A stretch of DNA of 64,000 nucleotides, from assembly GCA_020747065.1 (NCBI GenBank), contig JAGMVK010000013.1, positions 558,001-622,000 on the forward strand. The letters are read 5' to 3'. The position numbers and the translations under genes were made by a program. The notes below the pieces were generated by a model that searched no databases, had not been told where the DNA came from, and saw nothing but the letters and a program-made list of their open reading frames with translations. Source of the DNA: Cadophora sp. MPI-SDFR-AT-0126 (taxonomy: Eukaryota; Ascomycota; Leotiomycetes; Helotiales; Ploettnerulaceae). Each line of letters begins with the position of its first letter. Position 1 is the stretch's first letter. This document shows positions 23,153-35,516 of this stretch, piece after piece.

Positions 23153-26100
23153 CTATAATCGCTTATCGGTACCATCATCAAGCGGCGTAATGGTTCTCTC
23201 ACTATCTCTCCATCTTCTTTCCACAACAGGCCGCTCCTTGCTAGGACTCCTCTTGTTCTCCTTCTCGCCCTTCTTACTCTTATCACCCTCAGGCGATCTC
23301 TCCGCACTGCCCGGTTCAATAGTCATGCTATCAACCGTCACCGCCCTGCTGACCTTCCGCTTCTTGTACTCGGGCCGCTGTGGATTTCCTGCCTCCTGTT
23401 CCAGCTTCCCCACATTCTCCTCAGTTAGAGCCTGGAATGAGCCATCGTCGCTTCCTATCGAACTCGGGGTCAGATTGACGATTTCGCCGGGTCCAGCAGC
23501 GGCAATGACTAGTTTCTCGTCTCGTAATGCGGTGGCTTTCTCCTCGGCTTTTTCACGCTTACCAACTCGATCACCTTCGGATTCAGGGCCTGGAAGGGTA
23601 AGTTGATGGGAGTTTTGACGCTCGCTCATGCTCGGTCTCTCGGGCTGGAGAGCAGGTGGCTGTGATTTGGCTGTCGATGAAGAAAGTGGACTTCGTTTTG
23701 CCCGCCCAAACATCGGAATTTCGGCGGTGCCGCAGTTATGCTCTTCAGATTCTGTACAATCACTGCTGTCATAATCACTGCCACCTGAAGTACTTGGAAC
23801 ACGTCTGCTGATTGCCCAGCGGACAAGCATTTTCTCCAATGTTTTACCTTTCACCGGTTTAGCGAGGTAGTCATCCATTCCAGCTTTCTTGCATTTTTCG
23901 CGGTCACCTTGAATCGCAGAGGCGGTCATTGCAACTATGGGGATATTCCGAGAAAGGGTATTGTAGGGAGCGTGGTGGCGCAGTAGATGGGTGGCTCGAT
24001 ATCCATCAATAATGGGCATTTGCACATCCATGAGGATGATGTCTGGTTCCCCGTGAGGAGCGTCCGGAGAGTCTGCTGCGAGGACGTAATCGAGTGCTTC
24101 CTTTCCGTTCCATACAGCTGAGACTTCAAAGCCAAGCTTTTTGATCGTTTTAAGGGCGATTTGCTGGTTGATGGCACTATTTGAACTCAGTATTGCGAAA
24201 CAGTATCTCCAAATGGTCATTACTTACTTATCCTCAACAAGCAAAATCTTGATCTTGGCTCTCTCTTCACGAGACAACTCGAGCTCCGGGGGTACAGGCG
24301 GAGTCATACTAATCGACCTTGATTTATGCCCACCTCTGTGCATGGTGATAGGACTCTGTATCGGCGGGGTGCCAACAGCTTGTTCATAGTCAGAACTGCT
24401 GCAGGACACACTCATCTCAGATTGTAGGCGGTCAGGAAGCGATCCTATGTCGATCAGTGCAGCAGTTCCGTTGTGAAATTGAGGTTTGTTGAAAGGAATG
24501 GTGAAAGTGGCAGTAGTGCCAGCGCCGAGAGATGATTCTAGCTGAATATGCCCGTGCATGAGATCCACAAGGTTCTTACTGATAGTCAGTCCAAGACCAG
24601 TTCCACCAAATCGTCGTGCTGTCGAAGAATCTGCCTGGCTAAACGGCTTGAAGAGGCGTTGCCTGACCTCTTCCTCGATACCGATACCCGTGTCCTCAAC
24701 CACAAACTTCACCTCGAAAACATCGGCTGTTTCCCGCTGCTTGAGTACGGAAAATTTGACGTATCCCTCAGTTGTGAACTTGATACTGTTGGTGAGCAGG
24801 TTCGTAATAATTTGTCGAACTCGCCCTGGGTCACCCATGACAATCAGATCTTTGTCCACACCAACCGCAATATCGGATTTGAACATAAGGTTTTTCCGCT
24901 CAGCTGCAAAGCCGAGCATCTTGCTGACATCTCGTACTACAACAGACAATGAAAACTGCACTTCCTCGATGTCCAAGCGGCCGGATTCAACTTTTGAGAA
25001 GTCGAGAATGTCGTTGATGACGGTCAGAAGACCATTAGCAGAGCGCTGAATATTCTCAGCACAGTCTCGCTGCTCTTCATCGAGATCCGTGTCCGCGAGT
25101 AGCTCTGCCATTCCAATGACGCCTGCGATCGGGGTGCGGATCTCATGAGACATGTTAGCCAAGAATTGACTTTTCAGTCTGCTCGCTTCTTTGGCAGCTG
25201 CTTCATTGGCCAGTAGCCTAGCATTCTCTTTCTCTTGTGCTTGCAGTTCCAGCTCGCGGTCTTTGATCTCGGTGATGTCCATACTAACACCAATCACGCC
25301 ATCGATCCATGCTTCATTGACACGGCCGCCGTTGTCTTTCTTGTCGAGGACAGGAACGAACTTCGTGCTATACCATCTATCATCGATGCAATGCTCCTGG
25401 ACTTCTTCCATAGAGTTTCCAGTCAAGATATCTTCGATTGGTTTCAAAGAGGACGGGATGCCGTCCTTGTCTCGTGGCGATTTGCTCTGGCTAAGAACCT
25501 CATACACTGGTTTGCCCACGAAATGGTCACCGGCAGTTGGCTTACTACTGACACTCTCGTCACCGGACTCGGCGTCCTTCTCAAGATCCCAGATGAATGC
25601 ACCTTCGAGAAGTGTTATCATGCGATTCCGATCAACGGCGAATAGCGTAACTTGGGCGTGCGTAATGACAGACAATAGTTGTTGTCGCTACTTCACAGTT
25701 AGTCGATGTCAATAGTGGAATCCGGGAAGCTGATATTTTACCAGTCTCTTCGCGGCAAATCTTGTCTCAACCGATTCGTGGATATCTGTGCATGTTCCAA
25801 ACCACTTCTCAATCGCACCTGTTTGCAAGTTCCTCATAGGTAAAGCACGTCCCAGCATCCATCTCCACTCTCCATCATTCCTTCTACAGCGATACTCGGT
25901 GCTGTAGGGATCTCCTGTCTTAAGAGAATGCTCCCATTTCTTCCCGGTACTAACCATATCATCTGGATGGAAAGGTAGCTTCCAACCCATACCCAGAGAT
26001 TCGTCTTCTGTCAAACCGGTGTACTCGTACCTAGTATCCGTAAGCGAGACGTCACGAAACAGCAAGTCACCACTGATACTAACCATCGTGGACTGAACCA

Positions 26101-27896
26101 ATCGTGCAATCCTTCCGGAGTTGTAGTCCAAATCATCTGGGGCATACTCTCGCAAATAAGCTGAAACCGCTGTTCATCTTTTGCTTTGATCTCGGTGATC
26201 GCCTCAGTCATCGTCGTTATATCTCTATTTAGGTTGTCAGGACAGGCTCAGGCGGGTGATGTGAGGACTCCTCTCCTGACAAGTGCTGACTTCAAGGAGA
26301 GGCTGAGGAAGAAAATAAGGGACAGAGGAAATGAAAATTCTGACCTGCATGTAACGACACCCGCCAAGAAGTTTCCTTCCTCATCCCTAATATTGCGGTT
26401 AGGGAAAATCAACCTATCTTAGGGCGGGGCCCTCGGGGGGGGGGGGGGGGGGGGGGGGCGGCCAAATCAACCTACCTAATCGCCTCGCCCAAACAGTCAA
26501 AGACGAGCTTGCGATTCGTTTCGGGGTCGAAAAGTCCGATCTTGCGACTTGAGAATGGTGTTTGTGTCTTCACCAGAACCGAAATAGGATATTCCGAAGG
26601 ATCCATTCGACTCGTGAAAGTCTCATCCCAAATATGCCACTTAGTGACCAGGTCGTAACCATTTTTGACATTCGAAAGATCCGCGGTAGCGTGGAACAGC
26701 CTTCTTGCAGCTTTATTCGGGATAGTCAAACTTTCATCTCTCCACATTGCCAAGATCGGAACAGATGTTGTGTCCATGAGTGCATCTTTCATTAGAATTA
26801 TTTTTTGTAGTGTTGACGGAGCACCCGAGACACTCGCTTGGGACGGCGGGCCCAATGGTGGGAAGGGGCTGGTGGACATCGAAGCATTCGTTGGACTCGT
26901 TATTGCAGATGACGAAGAGCTGCTTCCTCCCTGATTAGAAGATTTCCCTGAGCCACCAGAGGATGGACTGGAATGAGATCCTGATCCGACCGAACCAAAG
27001 GAGCGATGTTTAGCCGCTCTCGTCACTTGTCTCGGTTGCCTGGATATTGGGAGAGAAGTCTGGTTTGTGTCGGTATTCGTGAATGTGAGGGTGTAGAATC
27101 TTTCGTCCTCAATTTCCCAAACAGTGATAATCATCTTAGCAAATGTATGCTTCACTCCTTTGCTGTGCTGGGTCACAAAAGCTGACTGCGAGACCTTTTC
27201 TTGGGCAATGATCACCTCTACCACGGCATCGTGAACCGTAGGGCGATCTCTGTGTGAACTTGATGCTCCGATCACAGGTTCTGCTCTGTCTGCTGTTGGG
27301 GTTACGTCTCCTTCGCCAGACTCAGATCGTGGCGCTTCCATATTTTCAACCAACTGCTGTCCCAGGTCATCGGCGATACTGTTCAGGAAAGTGTCCCAAG
27401 TTACCCAAACAGGTCGTCCTTCCTGAAGCATATCTATACCGAGCTGATTCAAGGTCTGTCCTCGCAGTCTGTCTAATATAGAGATCCCGTCATCGCTAAC
27501 CACATCACCATCCTGATCTTCTATTCCAAGAAGCCTGCCCATGGCATCGTTTGCCATTATCAAAGTCTTCATGTTGTTCAAGACCATCACCGGGTACGGG
27601 AGATACTGTAATGCGGACATTGCTAGATCTGCAGCAGATGGACCTCGAGATATGTTTAGATGGAGGAGACTGTCACTCGCGTTTCTTCCATTTGGAGATT
27701 GACCTCTACTTTTGTGGTATTTGTCGGCTTGTAATGATTCCAGTCCATCGATTTGACCCGGGGGCATGTGTAGAGGGGAGACGGAGCGTTCATAGTCATC
27801 GTCGTTCCCGGGATGGGCATGATCGAGAAAGGGTTGATGGTCCCCGGCCGGTATATGGGAGGCATCGTGAAAGGTATCGAGGGCCGACATGCTCAT
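23153..27896 (-). CDS. Hybrid PAS sensor histidine kinase with receiver domain
   Basis: Five exons (27896-26476, 26224-26084, 26030-25742, 25687-24228, 24176-23153) encode 1444 residues. There is a PAS-like segment near 93-160, a clear PAS_3-type domain near 485-610 ([35 protein letters not shown]) and a third PAS-like region near 618-760. A coiled-coil linker leads to the HisKA H-box [12 protein letters not shown], with phospho-acceptor His near 798. The HATPase boxes are [15 protein letters not shown] and GGTGLGL. The receiver domain has its phospho-acceptor Asp near 1154 in ILMDVQMP, with later LAKPVK. A Ser/Glu/Lys-rich tail of ~230 residues follows. No transmembrane helices are seen, so it is a cytosolic sensor feeding the HPt/response-regulator phosphorelay. 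I cannot assign the fungal HK group. The first intron (251 bp) carries a poly-G run. Confidence 0.94.
26435..26458. repeat. 24-bp G homopolymer inside a histidine kinase intron
   Basis: 24 consecutive G on the + strand (poly-C in the transcript), in intron 1 of the histidine kinase gene, about 20 bp downstream of the splice donor in the sense direction. It is flanked by an imperfect 16-bp direct repeat (26406-26421 and 26464-26479, 14 of 16 matches). Its length may be variable or an assembly artefact. Confidence 0.9.
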
Positions 27897-29682
27897 GTAG
27901 CAGCGACTTCGAGGTGGTAGATAGGAGGGTATCCGCACAATCGTGAGTTTGTCAGCCAAGCTAGTGCGTCATATCTCCAGGTCCAGAGGCAGAAGCGATT
28001 TGATGTGACTTGTTTTAACGACGAGGGCAGCGACAACGACAATAAGTCAGCGATTCTGCGTGTTTGACGCCGCTGATTTCTTCGGATGTTTGCGACAGCC
28101 AGTGTTCACATACCTGGCACCGTCGACCAGAGCGAAGATGTTGTTTGAAGAAAGTGGACGGCGAGGAAGAGGCACTGAAGGCGGTGGGTAGAATAGCCTC
28201 CCATTAGAGTTTCTTAGTAGCGACGGTTCGAGGTTGGTCTGCGAGATCCAGGCCCTTGGTCCAGCAACTTAGTGGGGCAGAGACAGGAGAGAGACACCGG
28301 GAGAGATCTAGCTTGTTAGGCTTAGGGTAGTTGCAGCTAGATGAAAGACCAATATCTTCAGGGGGGTTATTTGATCTCAGGGCTACTTCTTCTATTGGTG
28401 CATTTGTTCTTTTCTGTTTCTCTTTCCGAGTGCATGGATGCATGCAAAATGAAAAGTCACACTGTAAATCGTTGACGAAAAAATCCCATCGAGCACAAAC
28501 CTCGAAAGACCATGCATGTTATCGTGGACCCTGCGGTGCCCTGCCCTCTGGGTTTCCCCGCCGCACGGAGGCGAGGTGGGTTGAAGTTGAGGTTGAGTGA
28601 AGTCGATGTCTTGAAGAGGAGCAAACAGTGGAGAAACAGAAGGGTAGATCATCTCTTGGCCACCACTTTTCCTCCTCATAAGGGAACATGTCCGGACTGC
28701 CATTTGGAAAGAAATCTGCATCTCTTCTCTCTTTGATGGGATTCTCGTAATCCATTCTAGAAGTAGGGTCTACCACCAAAAGCCATCCGAAAAGGCGCAG
28801 CTCCACGAATGGCACAAGCTTGACCCTGGCTGCTCCCCTCGGGTATCTGGACAAGGCGTCCCGATGACGAGGTGGCTTGATGCAAGCCCCTGTCATCCCA
28901 CGTGCAGTAAACATCATGAAAATCCAATACTCGAGTACAATAGTAAACCTGCCCAGGATGAACTGCAAATTGTAAGTATTTCAGTATCTCCATCTTAAGC
29001 CCTTCCATCAGAACAATGAGAATCTCACCCAAGAAAGCCCATGCACTCGCGAGACTTGGGTGTTTGGAAAAAGCGCAATGGGCCCATCTCGACCCTGTGC
29101 CCTTTGCTGATCGCTGGCTTCGGCCCGGAGATTTTCACTTGAATTTGCTTCTTTCTGCCTGCGATGGCCGTTGGGATCTTCACGACTCCGTGCATCTCGT
29201 GTGTCTGCCCTCCAATGCAAACCCCTGGCTGTAGCTCTTCCCCGCTCTGAGGACTAGGCCACGCAGGGGACGTTTGATCCCTCGGACGGGGTCCTTTGGG
29301 GGTCCTTTGGGGGTCTCTGTGACGTCGCTGTCATCGTTTTACCAATGTCGGTAAGAATAAGCACGGCATTTTCATGCCTGTCAGATTTCTTTTTAGAGTT
29401 GTGAGATGAAACGACTTGAGCAAAGTCAAAGATGAGCTTGATGCTGACAAGACAAGCTTCGAAATTAGGAGAAGAAGAGACGGAAAGAAAAGAGAGGGAC
29501 GAAATTCAACGCCGCTCGAAGAAACAATGGGCGGAAGAGAGGAAACGAAAATCGATACTGCTTGTCATATGGAAGGTTGAGCGGTGACTGTACGTCACAG
29601 TCGCACGAGCTCGTCAAAATAATATTTGAAAGTCCGCATTAGATTCAAGAAATTCGACGGTGATACTGGTAAGCGAGATCCA
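27897..29682. other. 1.8-kb intergenic region upstream of the histidine kinase gene
   Basis: Holds the 5' region of the minus-strand kinase gene and the 3' region of the methyltransferase gene. Short open frames on both strands lack protein-like composition or splice continuity. A short tandem duplication of GGGGTCCTTTG occurs near 29288-29312. No gene is supported. Confidence 0.5.
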
Positions 29683-30882
29683 TTATTTTCTCAACCCAAT
29701 ACCAACCTCCCTCTCCACCGCCCAGACCTTCCTTACCAACGCCCTCAACCTCACATATCCAATCCAATCCCCACCCCCAGGACTCGCACAAACACTACCC
29801 AGCAGCTCACAAACCTCCCTAACACACCCCTCCCTCACCTCGCCCTCCTCAACCGCATCAAAAAACTGCTTCCCCATCAACCTAACCCACCCTTCAATCC
29901 CGCCCTGATCCGCCTTCGTAGGTCTATACTCCCGCTCTATCTTCTCGACTTTGAGGCCACCGACTGTGGATTCGAGCATCTCAGTCATCCAGGTTTCGTC
30001 GGGGAAGAACCACGGATCAACTTCTCGTGCTTTGGGGAGACCGATGTGTCGGCCGATGACGCTGAGGAGGGCGGTGCGCATCTGTTTGGAATGGCAATCG
30101 TCAACATGTTATCCTTTCGTTTTTTTCTCAAAGTGAATTCGAATCAAGAGTCGAGAAGGGGGACATCGAGGAAACCAAACACACCTCGGCAACATTCCCC
30201 ATCCCACCCATCTCAAACACAAACGCCCCACCAACTTTCAACGCACCTCTCACGCCCGTAAAGAAATCCTTTCGAGTCTCCTCACGGCGCAGGATCCAGT
30301 GCATGGCTGCATTGGAGAAGACTTTGTCATAATCCTCCTGCTGGAGTGAGGGGTTTGTCGAGAGTTGGGTGGCGTCGATTACTGTGTGTTGACTTAGTAT
30401 TGTACACCTTTGGCAGAGTGATGGGGTGGTGTTCCTACCTTCAAAAGAACAAGTCTTGCTCGCGGCTGGATCCGCAGCTGCAGTTTTTTGTGCCGATGCT
30501 ATCATGGCTGGTGAAGCGTCAACACCGTGGATTTTCCCCTTGCCCTTTGAGAGAGTTTGGGCGAGTTGTAGGTTGATGATGCCATCTAGATGATAGCATT
30601 AGCAAGAGAAGACGAAGATCGGAAGAATCAGCAGAATAATAGAAACTTACCGCCACACCCAACATCCAGTATCAAATCATCTTCCTGAACATCCAACCAC
30701 CCAATAACCTTCCCCGCCAACTTCGGCACGAAACTGGCGGAATTTTGATATGCCTATCAACATCAACTTACATTCAAACGAGCCCTTTCTAACCGAGAAA
30801 CGAGAAGGATGGCCCCAGGATTCCAGAAAGGGTAACGCACCTGTGAGCTCCAGTGCTCCTGCTTGTCTTGCTCGGCTGCCAT
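29683..30882 (-). CDS. SAM-dependent class I methyltransferase
   Basis: Five exons (30882-30841, 30753-30651, 30585-30439, 30381-30185, 30081-29683) encode 295 residues. The start MAAEQDKQEHWSSQ leads to LAGKVIGWLD and motif I, LILDVGCGDG, which straddles a splice junction. It is followed by IHGVDASPAMIASAQ (acidic loop after strand 2), a VFSNAAMHWI segment and LKVGGAFVFEMGG. This order matches the Methyltransf_25/trans-aconitate methyltransferase-like Rossmann fold that moves a methyl group from S-adenosylmethionine to a small molecule. The C-terminal ~130 residues (from MRTALLSVIGR) form the variable lid. The substrate is unknown. All four introns keep frame, and the last is the longest (103 bp). 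Confidence 0.9.
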
Positions 30883-31425
30883 ATTTACGTAGCGAATATG
30901 AACTTTTACTCGGAGATGAGAAAGTAAACTTTATCACTCAGGTCAGATCAATTCCTACATTCGTCTGAGAACTTATTCAATGAATCAGTGTGTCAAGGGG
31001 AGAAGAAGGACTATTATTTGGTGAGGTTCCTGATTTTTATGTGAGGATTGAGATGTTAAGATTGGGGTGTTGACAGGAACAGAGGGGTAGCGAGGTCCGG
31101 TGTCGGAGCGAAGGGCTGTGGTTGATTCTCAACCATTGTCGTGTGAGACAGAGAAATGGGACCATAAGGGATTAAGGGACGGTCTTGATCATGAGCATTA
31201 AAAATGATTTCTAAGGTATCTGCTGCAAGAACATATGCTGTAAGACCTGCGTGGTTGCCAAGTGGAGGAGAAAAGTATGCAGGTAAGTCGGTCCATCCAA
31301 ACACTAGGTGCTTCATCATTACAATCAATTACCCCTTTCACGTTACAACTACCAGCTATAGACTTTGTCCATGGACAACAAGCTCAATAATCATCTTGTT
31401 CATTCTCCGTTCAATAAACATACAC
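30883..31425. other. Intergenic region between methyltransferase and amidase genes
   Basis: 543 bp between the methyltransferase start and the amidase stop, both on the minus strand. It should hold the methyltransferase promoter and amidase 3' UTR. No other gene is visible. Confidence 0.45.
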
Positions 31426-33356
31426 CTAGTCAATCTCCAACAACTGATATTTATCATCCCCCAATGCCTTCTCAATCCTAGTCATGACAGCCAATACCTT
31501 CTCCTCCTCAAGTCTCTGGCCCACAATCTGTACCGCAACAGGAAGTCCATGCATAGCCGTCGCATCGTAATGCTTGTACGCTCCTTGTGCAACGCCATTG
31601 AGTTTCTTGAGTGAGAAATTCGGAGGTAGTTGGTCGAGTGCTTTGTCAACGTGCGTGATAGGCATGATGCCGCATGTGTAGTCCAGCTATCTTGTGTTAG
31701 AACCACGATCCATGTTTGAGAGAACAGCTGACAAAAGATGAAAAAGAGAAGAAAGGCTGGAAACCACTTACCAGATTGAACAAGAACGTATACCCGCAAC
31801 TACTAACAGCATCATGCATACCGTCATGCGGAACAGCAGGCGTAGCATTCGGCGGAGTAATCAAAACATCCACCTTCGCCTCATGCTCCCACCAATCATG
31901 CCATCTCGCCTTGTACGCCTCTCTCTTCGCGACCAACTGCCACTGCTCATACGCACTCTTCTCCTTCCAGTCTGCGATCAAGCCAGCCCAAATCTCGTCC
32001 CGACGCACGTACTTGACCCAGAGATAATACACGTATTTGAAAGGAGAGGGCAGTGACATGAGCCAGCTCATCTGCTTTGCACCTGAGTCTTCCCATTCTC
32101 CTGTCCGGAAGAATGATTTGAATGTTTTGCAGCCGTCTGCGTTGAGAAGTTGAGAGCCCAAATAGAGGGCTTCGTATGGTGATGGTGGGTTGACGTCGAT
32201 TATGTCGTGGCCTTCTTTCTTCAGCACTGCAACAACTTCCTCGACGGCTCTTGCACATGCTGGACTGGGATCTACTACGCCATCTGTTCGAAGGACACCC
32301 ACCCGGAGTTTCTTCTTCTCGGAAAATTCCTTGGTCGTGTCTTCTCTCCATGGAATGGGGTGGACCGAATGGTCATATTTCCATGGCTTCATGCTGATCA
32401 TGGATTTCGTGAAGTAGGAGAGGTCTTCTAGCGTTCTGGTCATGGGCGAGAAGACACTTGGGATTCCCTCTTGACCGGGCATGCTAGTCACCATTCCATT
32501 TTTGGGCCATCGTCCAGTTGAGCATCTCAGACTGTAGATACCGGAGAAATGAGCCGGTACTCTCACACTCCCCGCAACGTCTTGAGTTTTCGGTTAGCAA
32601 CTTCGTCATAAAAGTCAAGACCGGATGGATAAGAAAGCCCTACCAGATCCAATACCAATCCTCCCACCACCACCAGCCAACAAAGCACTTTCTCCGCCCG
32701 TGGAACCACCAGGCGAGTACTTGTTGTTATGTGGATTCATACAACGACCCCAAACGTCATTCGTACTTTCAAAACTCAATAGAGTAATCGGCAAGTTCGT
32801 CTTTACATATGGGATAGCACCCGCATCCTTCAAAATCCTAACCATCGTCCCATCTTTCTCTCCCTTGTTGCCCACGTTGGAACTATACCCGACAGTGGTG
32901 TCAAAACCGCCAACGACAATCGAGTCTTTCAGACTGATCGGGATACCTGCCAGTGGACCTTTGAAATTGATGCTTCCATCTGACGTCCAACCTTCAGCAG
33001 CAGAAATCATAACTTCGGTCGCGGCGTTCGTTTTGGCATGGGCTTTGAGAGCTGCTTTGCCGTACGCGCGAAGAATGTCAATCGGTTGCACGACTTGCTT
33101 GTGCACATCTTGAACCAACTCTTCAATGGGCTTTGAGAGAACTTGTTTTTCCGAAGCAGTAAAAGCCCCGTGATAGCTCGTCAGATCCTGTATCCTCTGG
33201 CTACGTTCTGCTTGCTTGAACTTGCTACAGTACTTCACTATCAGCTTCGGTATTCCAAAATTGCTACAGAACTCCGAAAACGCGGGGTAAAATGCCGGGG
33301 TAGCTCGTTACTTACCAGTCACGTTTATGTTGAAAGTAATCTAGGAGGAAGACCAT
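31426..33356 (-). CDS. Amidase (amidase-signature family)
   Basis: Four exons (33356-33316, 33263-32644, 32580-31772, 31686-31426) encode 576 residues. The N-terminus begins MVFLLDYFQHKRD, then crosses the first intron into KLIVKYCSKFKQAERSQ. The amidase-signature Ser-cisSer-Lys triad is visible as Lys in PISLKDS, Ser in SPGGSTGGESALLAGG and the nucleophile Ser in GSGDVAGSVRVPAHFSG. The C-terminal LDYTCGIMPIT and GLPVAVQIVGQRL are typical of fungal acetamidase/general amidase enzymes. It hydrolyses carboxamides to acid plus ammonia, probably for nitrogen scavenging or small-molecule turnover; the substrate is unknown. The first splice junction was chosen because it is the only one that keeps an ATG start in frame. 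Confidence 0.9.
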
Positions 33357-33741
33357 CTTGAAGCTATTCTTTCTCGACTTGTAGATCTTGATCAGGAACT
33401 TTCTAATGAAAGAAAAGAAAGGAGAAAGAGATGGAGACAATCTTTAGGGTAAAGACGGCATACTGCCCCTCGCCATTCCATTCCGCACTTCTCGATAGCC
33501 GGCTGTACCTGCCGGATCGAGATCAAGTGGGAGCTTATCTTCTCGCTTGGCATCGCTACGTATTTTGGTGCCACCTGAAATCGCCAACCTCTCGTCTCCT
33601 TGGTATCTCAACGACATGCCAGGCACGAGTTTCATCATATGACACAGACACAGATCCATACCAGGTGCAATATTGTGGCACATACAAGCTACCCCGCAAC
33701 ACAAAGCCTTGACAAGCTTCTCCGAATCCTCCGCTATAAAA
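33357..33741. other. Divergent promoter region between amidase and metallo-beta-lactamase-like genes
   Basis: 385 bp between divergent starts. A TATAAAAA run ends directly at the first possible ATG of the plus-strand gene. Nothing else is seen. Confidence 0.45.
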
Positions 33742-34979
33742 ATGTCTGCGGCATCCACTCCCCAGACCAGCTCAGGTCAAACACCTCAGACAAAGACACA
33801 TACACCTACGACTGTCGATTTTGATACACCCAGGGTAGAAGAGCTATTTGAAGCTCCACTCCACGAATATAACATTCACACCCCCGACGCGACCATGGCA
33901 TCTCAAACAGATAATCTACTTATCTGCACTATGGTACTCTCTCATCCTTCAATGGCACTTGAGCTCGTTTTATGAAAAAAGTCTCACATCTCTCATACAT
34001 ATACCATCTCATTCTACTTACCTTGAATATCCTGAATGAGAAAGGAATACTAAAACTTTTGTAGTGCGGGACACAATTCGACGAAGAATCACGCACTTTA
34101 TTGACCCGTTGCCGTATCTGTGATGACCCTCGCCAATTCGTGCCTCCAACCGGCCAATCATTCACTACTATGGCCGAACTTAGAAAGGGCCCCTACAAAA
34201 ACAAGTGGAAGAAGTTCGACGAAGACGAAGACCGCTTTTGGATGATCTACACCGAGCCTCAATTCGCCATCGGGCAGCGCGCCATCCTCGTGAAGACCCC
34301 GCAAGGAAACATCCTGTGGGACTGTATAGCCTTCCTCGACCCCTCGACCATCGACTGGATCAATGACCAAGGCGGCCTCGCCGCCATCGTGATCTCGCAC
34401 CCGCACTACTACACCACGCACCTCGAGTGGGCCGCGGCCTTCGAATGTCCCGTCTACCTCGCCTGGGAAGACAAGGGCTGGCTAAACCGCCTCGACCGCA
34501 TGGGCAAAGCACGCACGTTCATCGAAAGCACCGAAGAGGAGATCGAGGTGCGCGGAGAGAAGACCGGTGTTCTGATCTTGAAGCCTGGTGGTCATTTCCC
34601 GGGAAGTCTGGTATGTCTTGCGTACGGAAGGTTGTTGATTGCTGATACGATTGTGACGACGCCGTCTGGGAAAGGGGATTGGAGTAAAGGTCCTGGTGGG
34701 GGCGAGGATGCGAGGCCGGAGGGGATGAATACGTATGTTTTCATGTGGAGTATTCCGAATATGATTCCGTTGAGTCCGGATGCGATTATGGGCGTGTGGA
34801 ACGTCATTAAGAAGCATGAGTTCACGCATACGCACGGGGCGTTTTTCGATATGGAAGTGAAGGATGGAGGAAGTGGTGCGAAGACGACGGTGAAGCAGAG
34901 GTTGTTGGAGAGCATGCAGATACAAGTCCGGGCGTCGGGGTGGAATGAGCATGCCTTGCTGAAAGAAACGTGGAAATAG
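33742..34979 (+). CDS. Zinc-ribbon / metallo-beta-lactamase-fold hydrolase-like protein
   Basis: Exons 33742-33933 and 34065-34979 (131-bp intron) give 368 residues. A Ser/Thr-rich N-terminus of ~50 residues is followed by a CxxC zinc ribbon split by the intron (LLICTM/CGTQFDE) and completed by CRICDDPRQFVPPTGQ. The rest is a metallo-beta-lactamase-like fold with GNILWDCIAFLD, ISHPHYYTTHLEWA in place of HxHxDH, GGHFPGSL and LLIADTIVTTPSG. The family is widespread in fungi and plants but lacks a firm function. A second ATG at 33895, in strong context, would give a 317-residue protein starting just before the zinc ribbon. The TATAAAA directly before 33742 makes that shorter form plausible. Confidence 0.87.
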
Positions 34980-35516
34980 AGCTACCGCAATTGATGATTC
35001 ACGAATGATGGAACAAAGCACGAGCTCATAGATGTGAAGATTGATAGCGCTTTTTCTTGACTATCGGCAAATCTTACACCTTCTGAATAAACTGCACTGC
35101 AGTACTCCTCTCGAGGCTGAAAGTAGAAAGGAGCCAAACATCACATATGATCACGCCAGCCCAAATATGTACAGAATATGATAAAGGAACTCCAAGCCCA
35201 ACCCAGATTCCGGGTTTTCCAACTCCGCCAACCGAAAATGCTCTGCACGTACATCCATCAATCGCCAAAACTCCTTCGTGCTTTTCGTGGAACATGAAAA
35301 TTTCAGAGTTGACTCCGAACTCCCTCGGATGCTATGGAATCACACCCGCTGCCTACAGGCCTATGGTTTTGACACCTGCCCTCCCACCACGGTCCGGCCC
35401 CACGCTATCAATTACATCTGTCCATCAGCTGTCGGATCAGTCCCAAACCTCCAGTTGACGCCATTTTCAGCATCCGTAGCACTCATCATTCATATTGACC
35501 TGTCGCCGAGTCTCAT
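34980..35516. other. Intergenic region between convergent genes
   Basis: 537 bp between two convergent stop codons (metallo-beta-lactamase-like gene and Zn2Cys6 regulator). No coding signal or repeat is evident. Confidence 0.45.

Noticed and set aside
28519..28968. 149-codon minus-strand frame upstream of the histidine kinase
   Set aside because: No protein-like pattern, overlaps other frames, no consistent splice sites or start context.
33735..33742. TATA box driving transcription from upstream of ATG 33742
   Set aside because: It overlaps the first ATG, so it could only serve the shorter form starting at 33895; kept as a note, not as a promoter feature.
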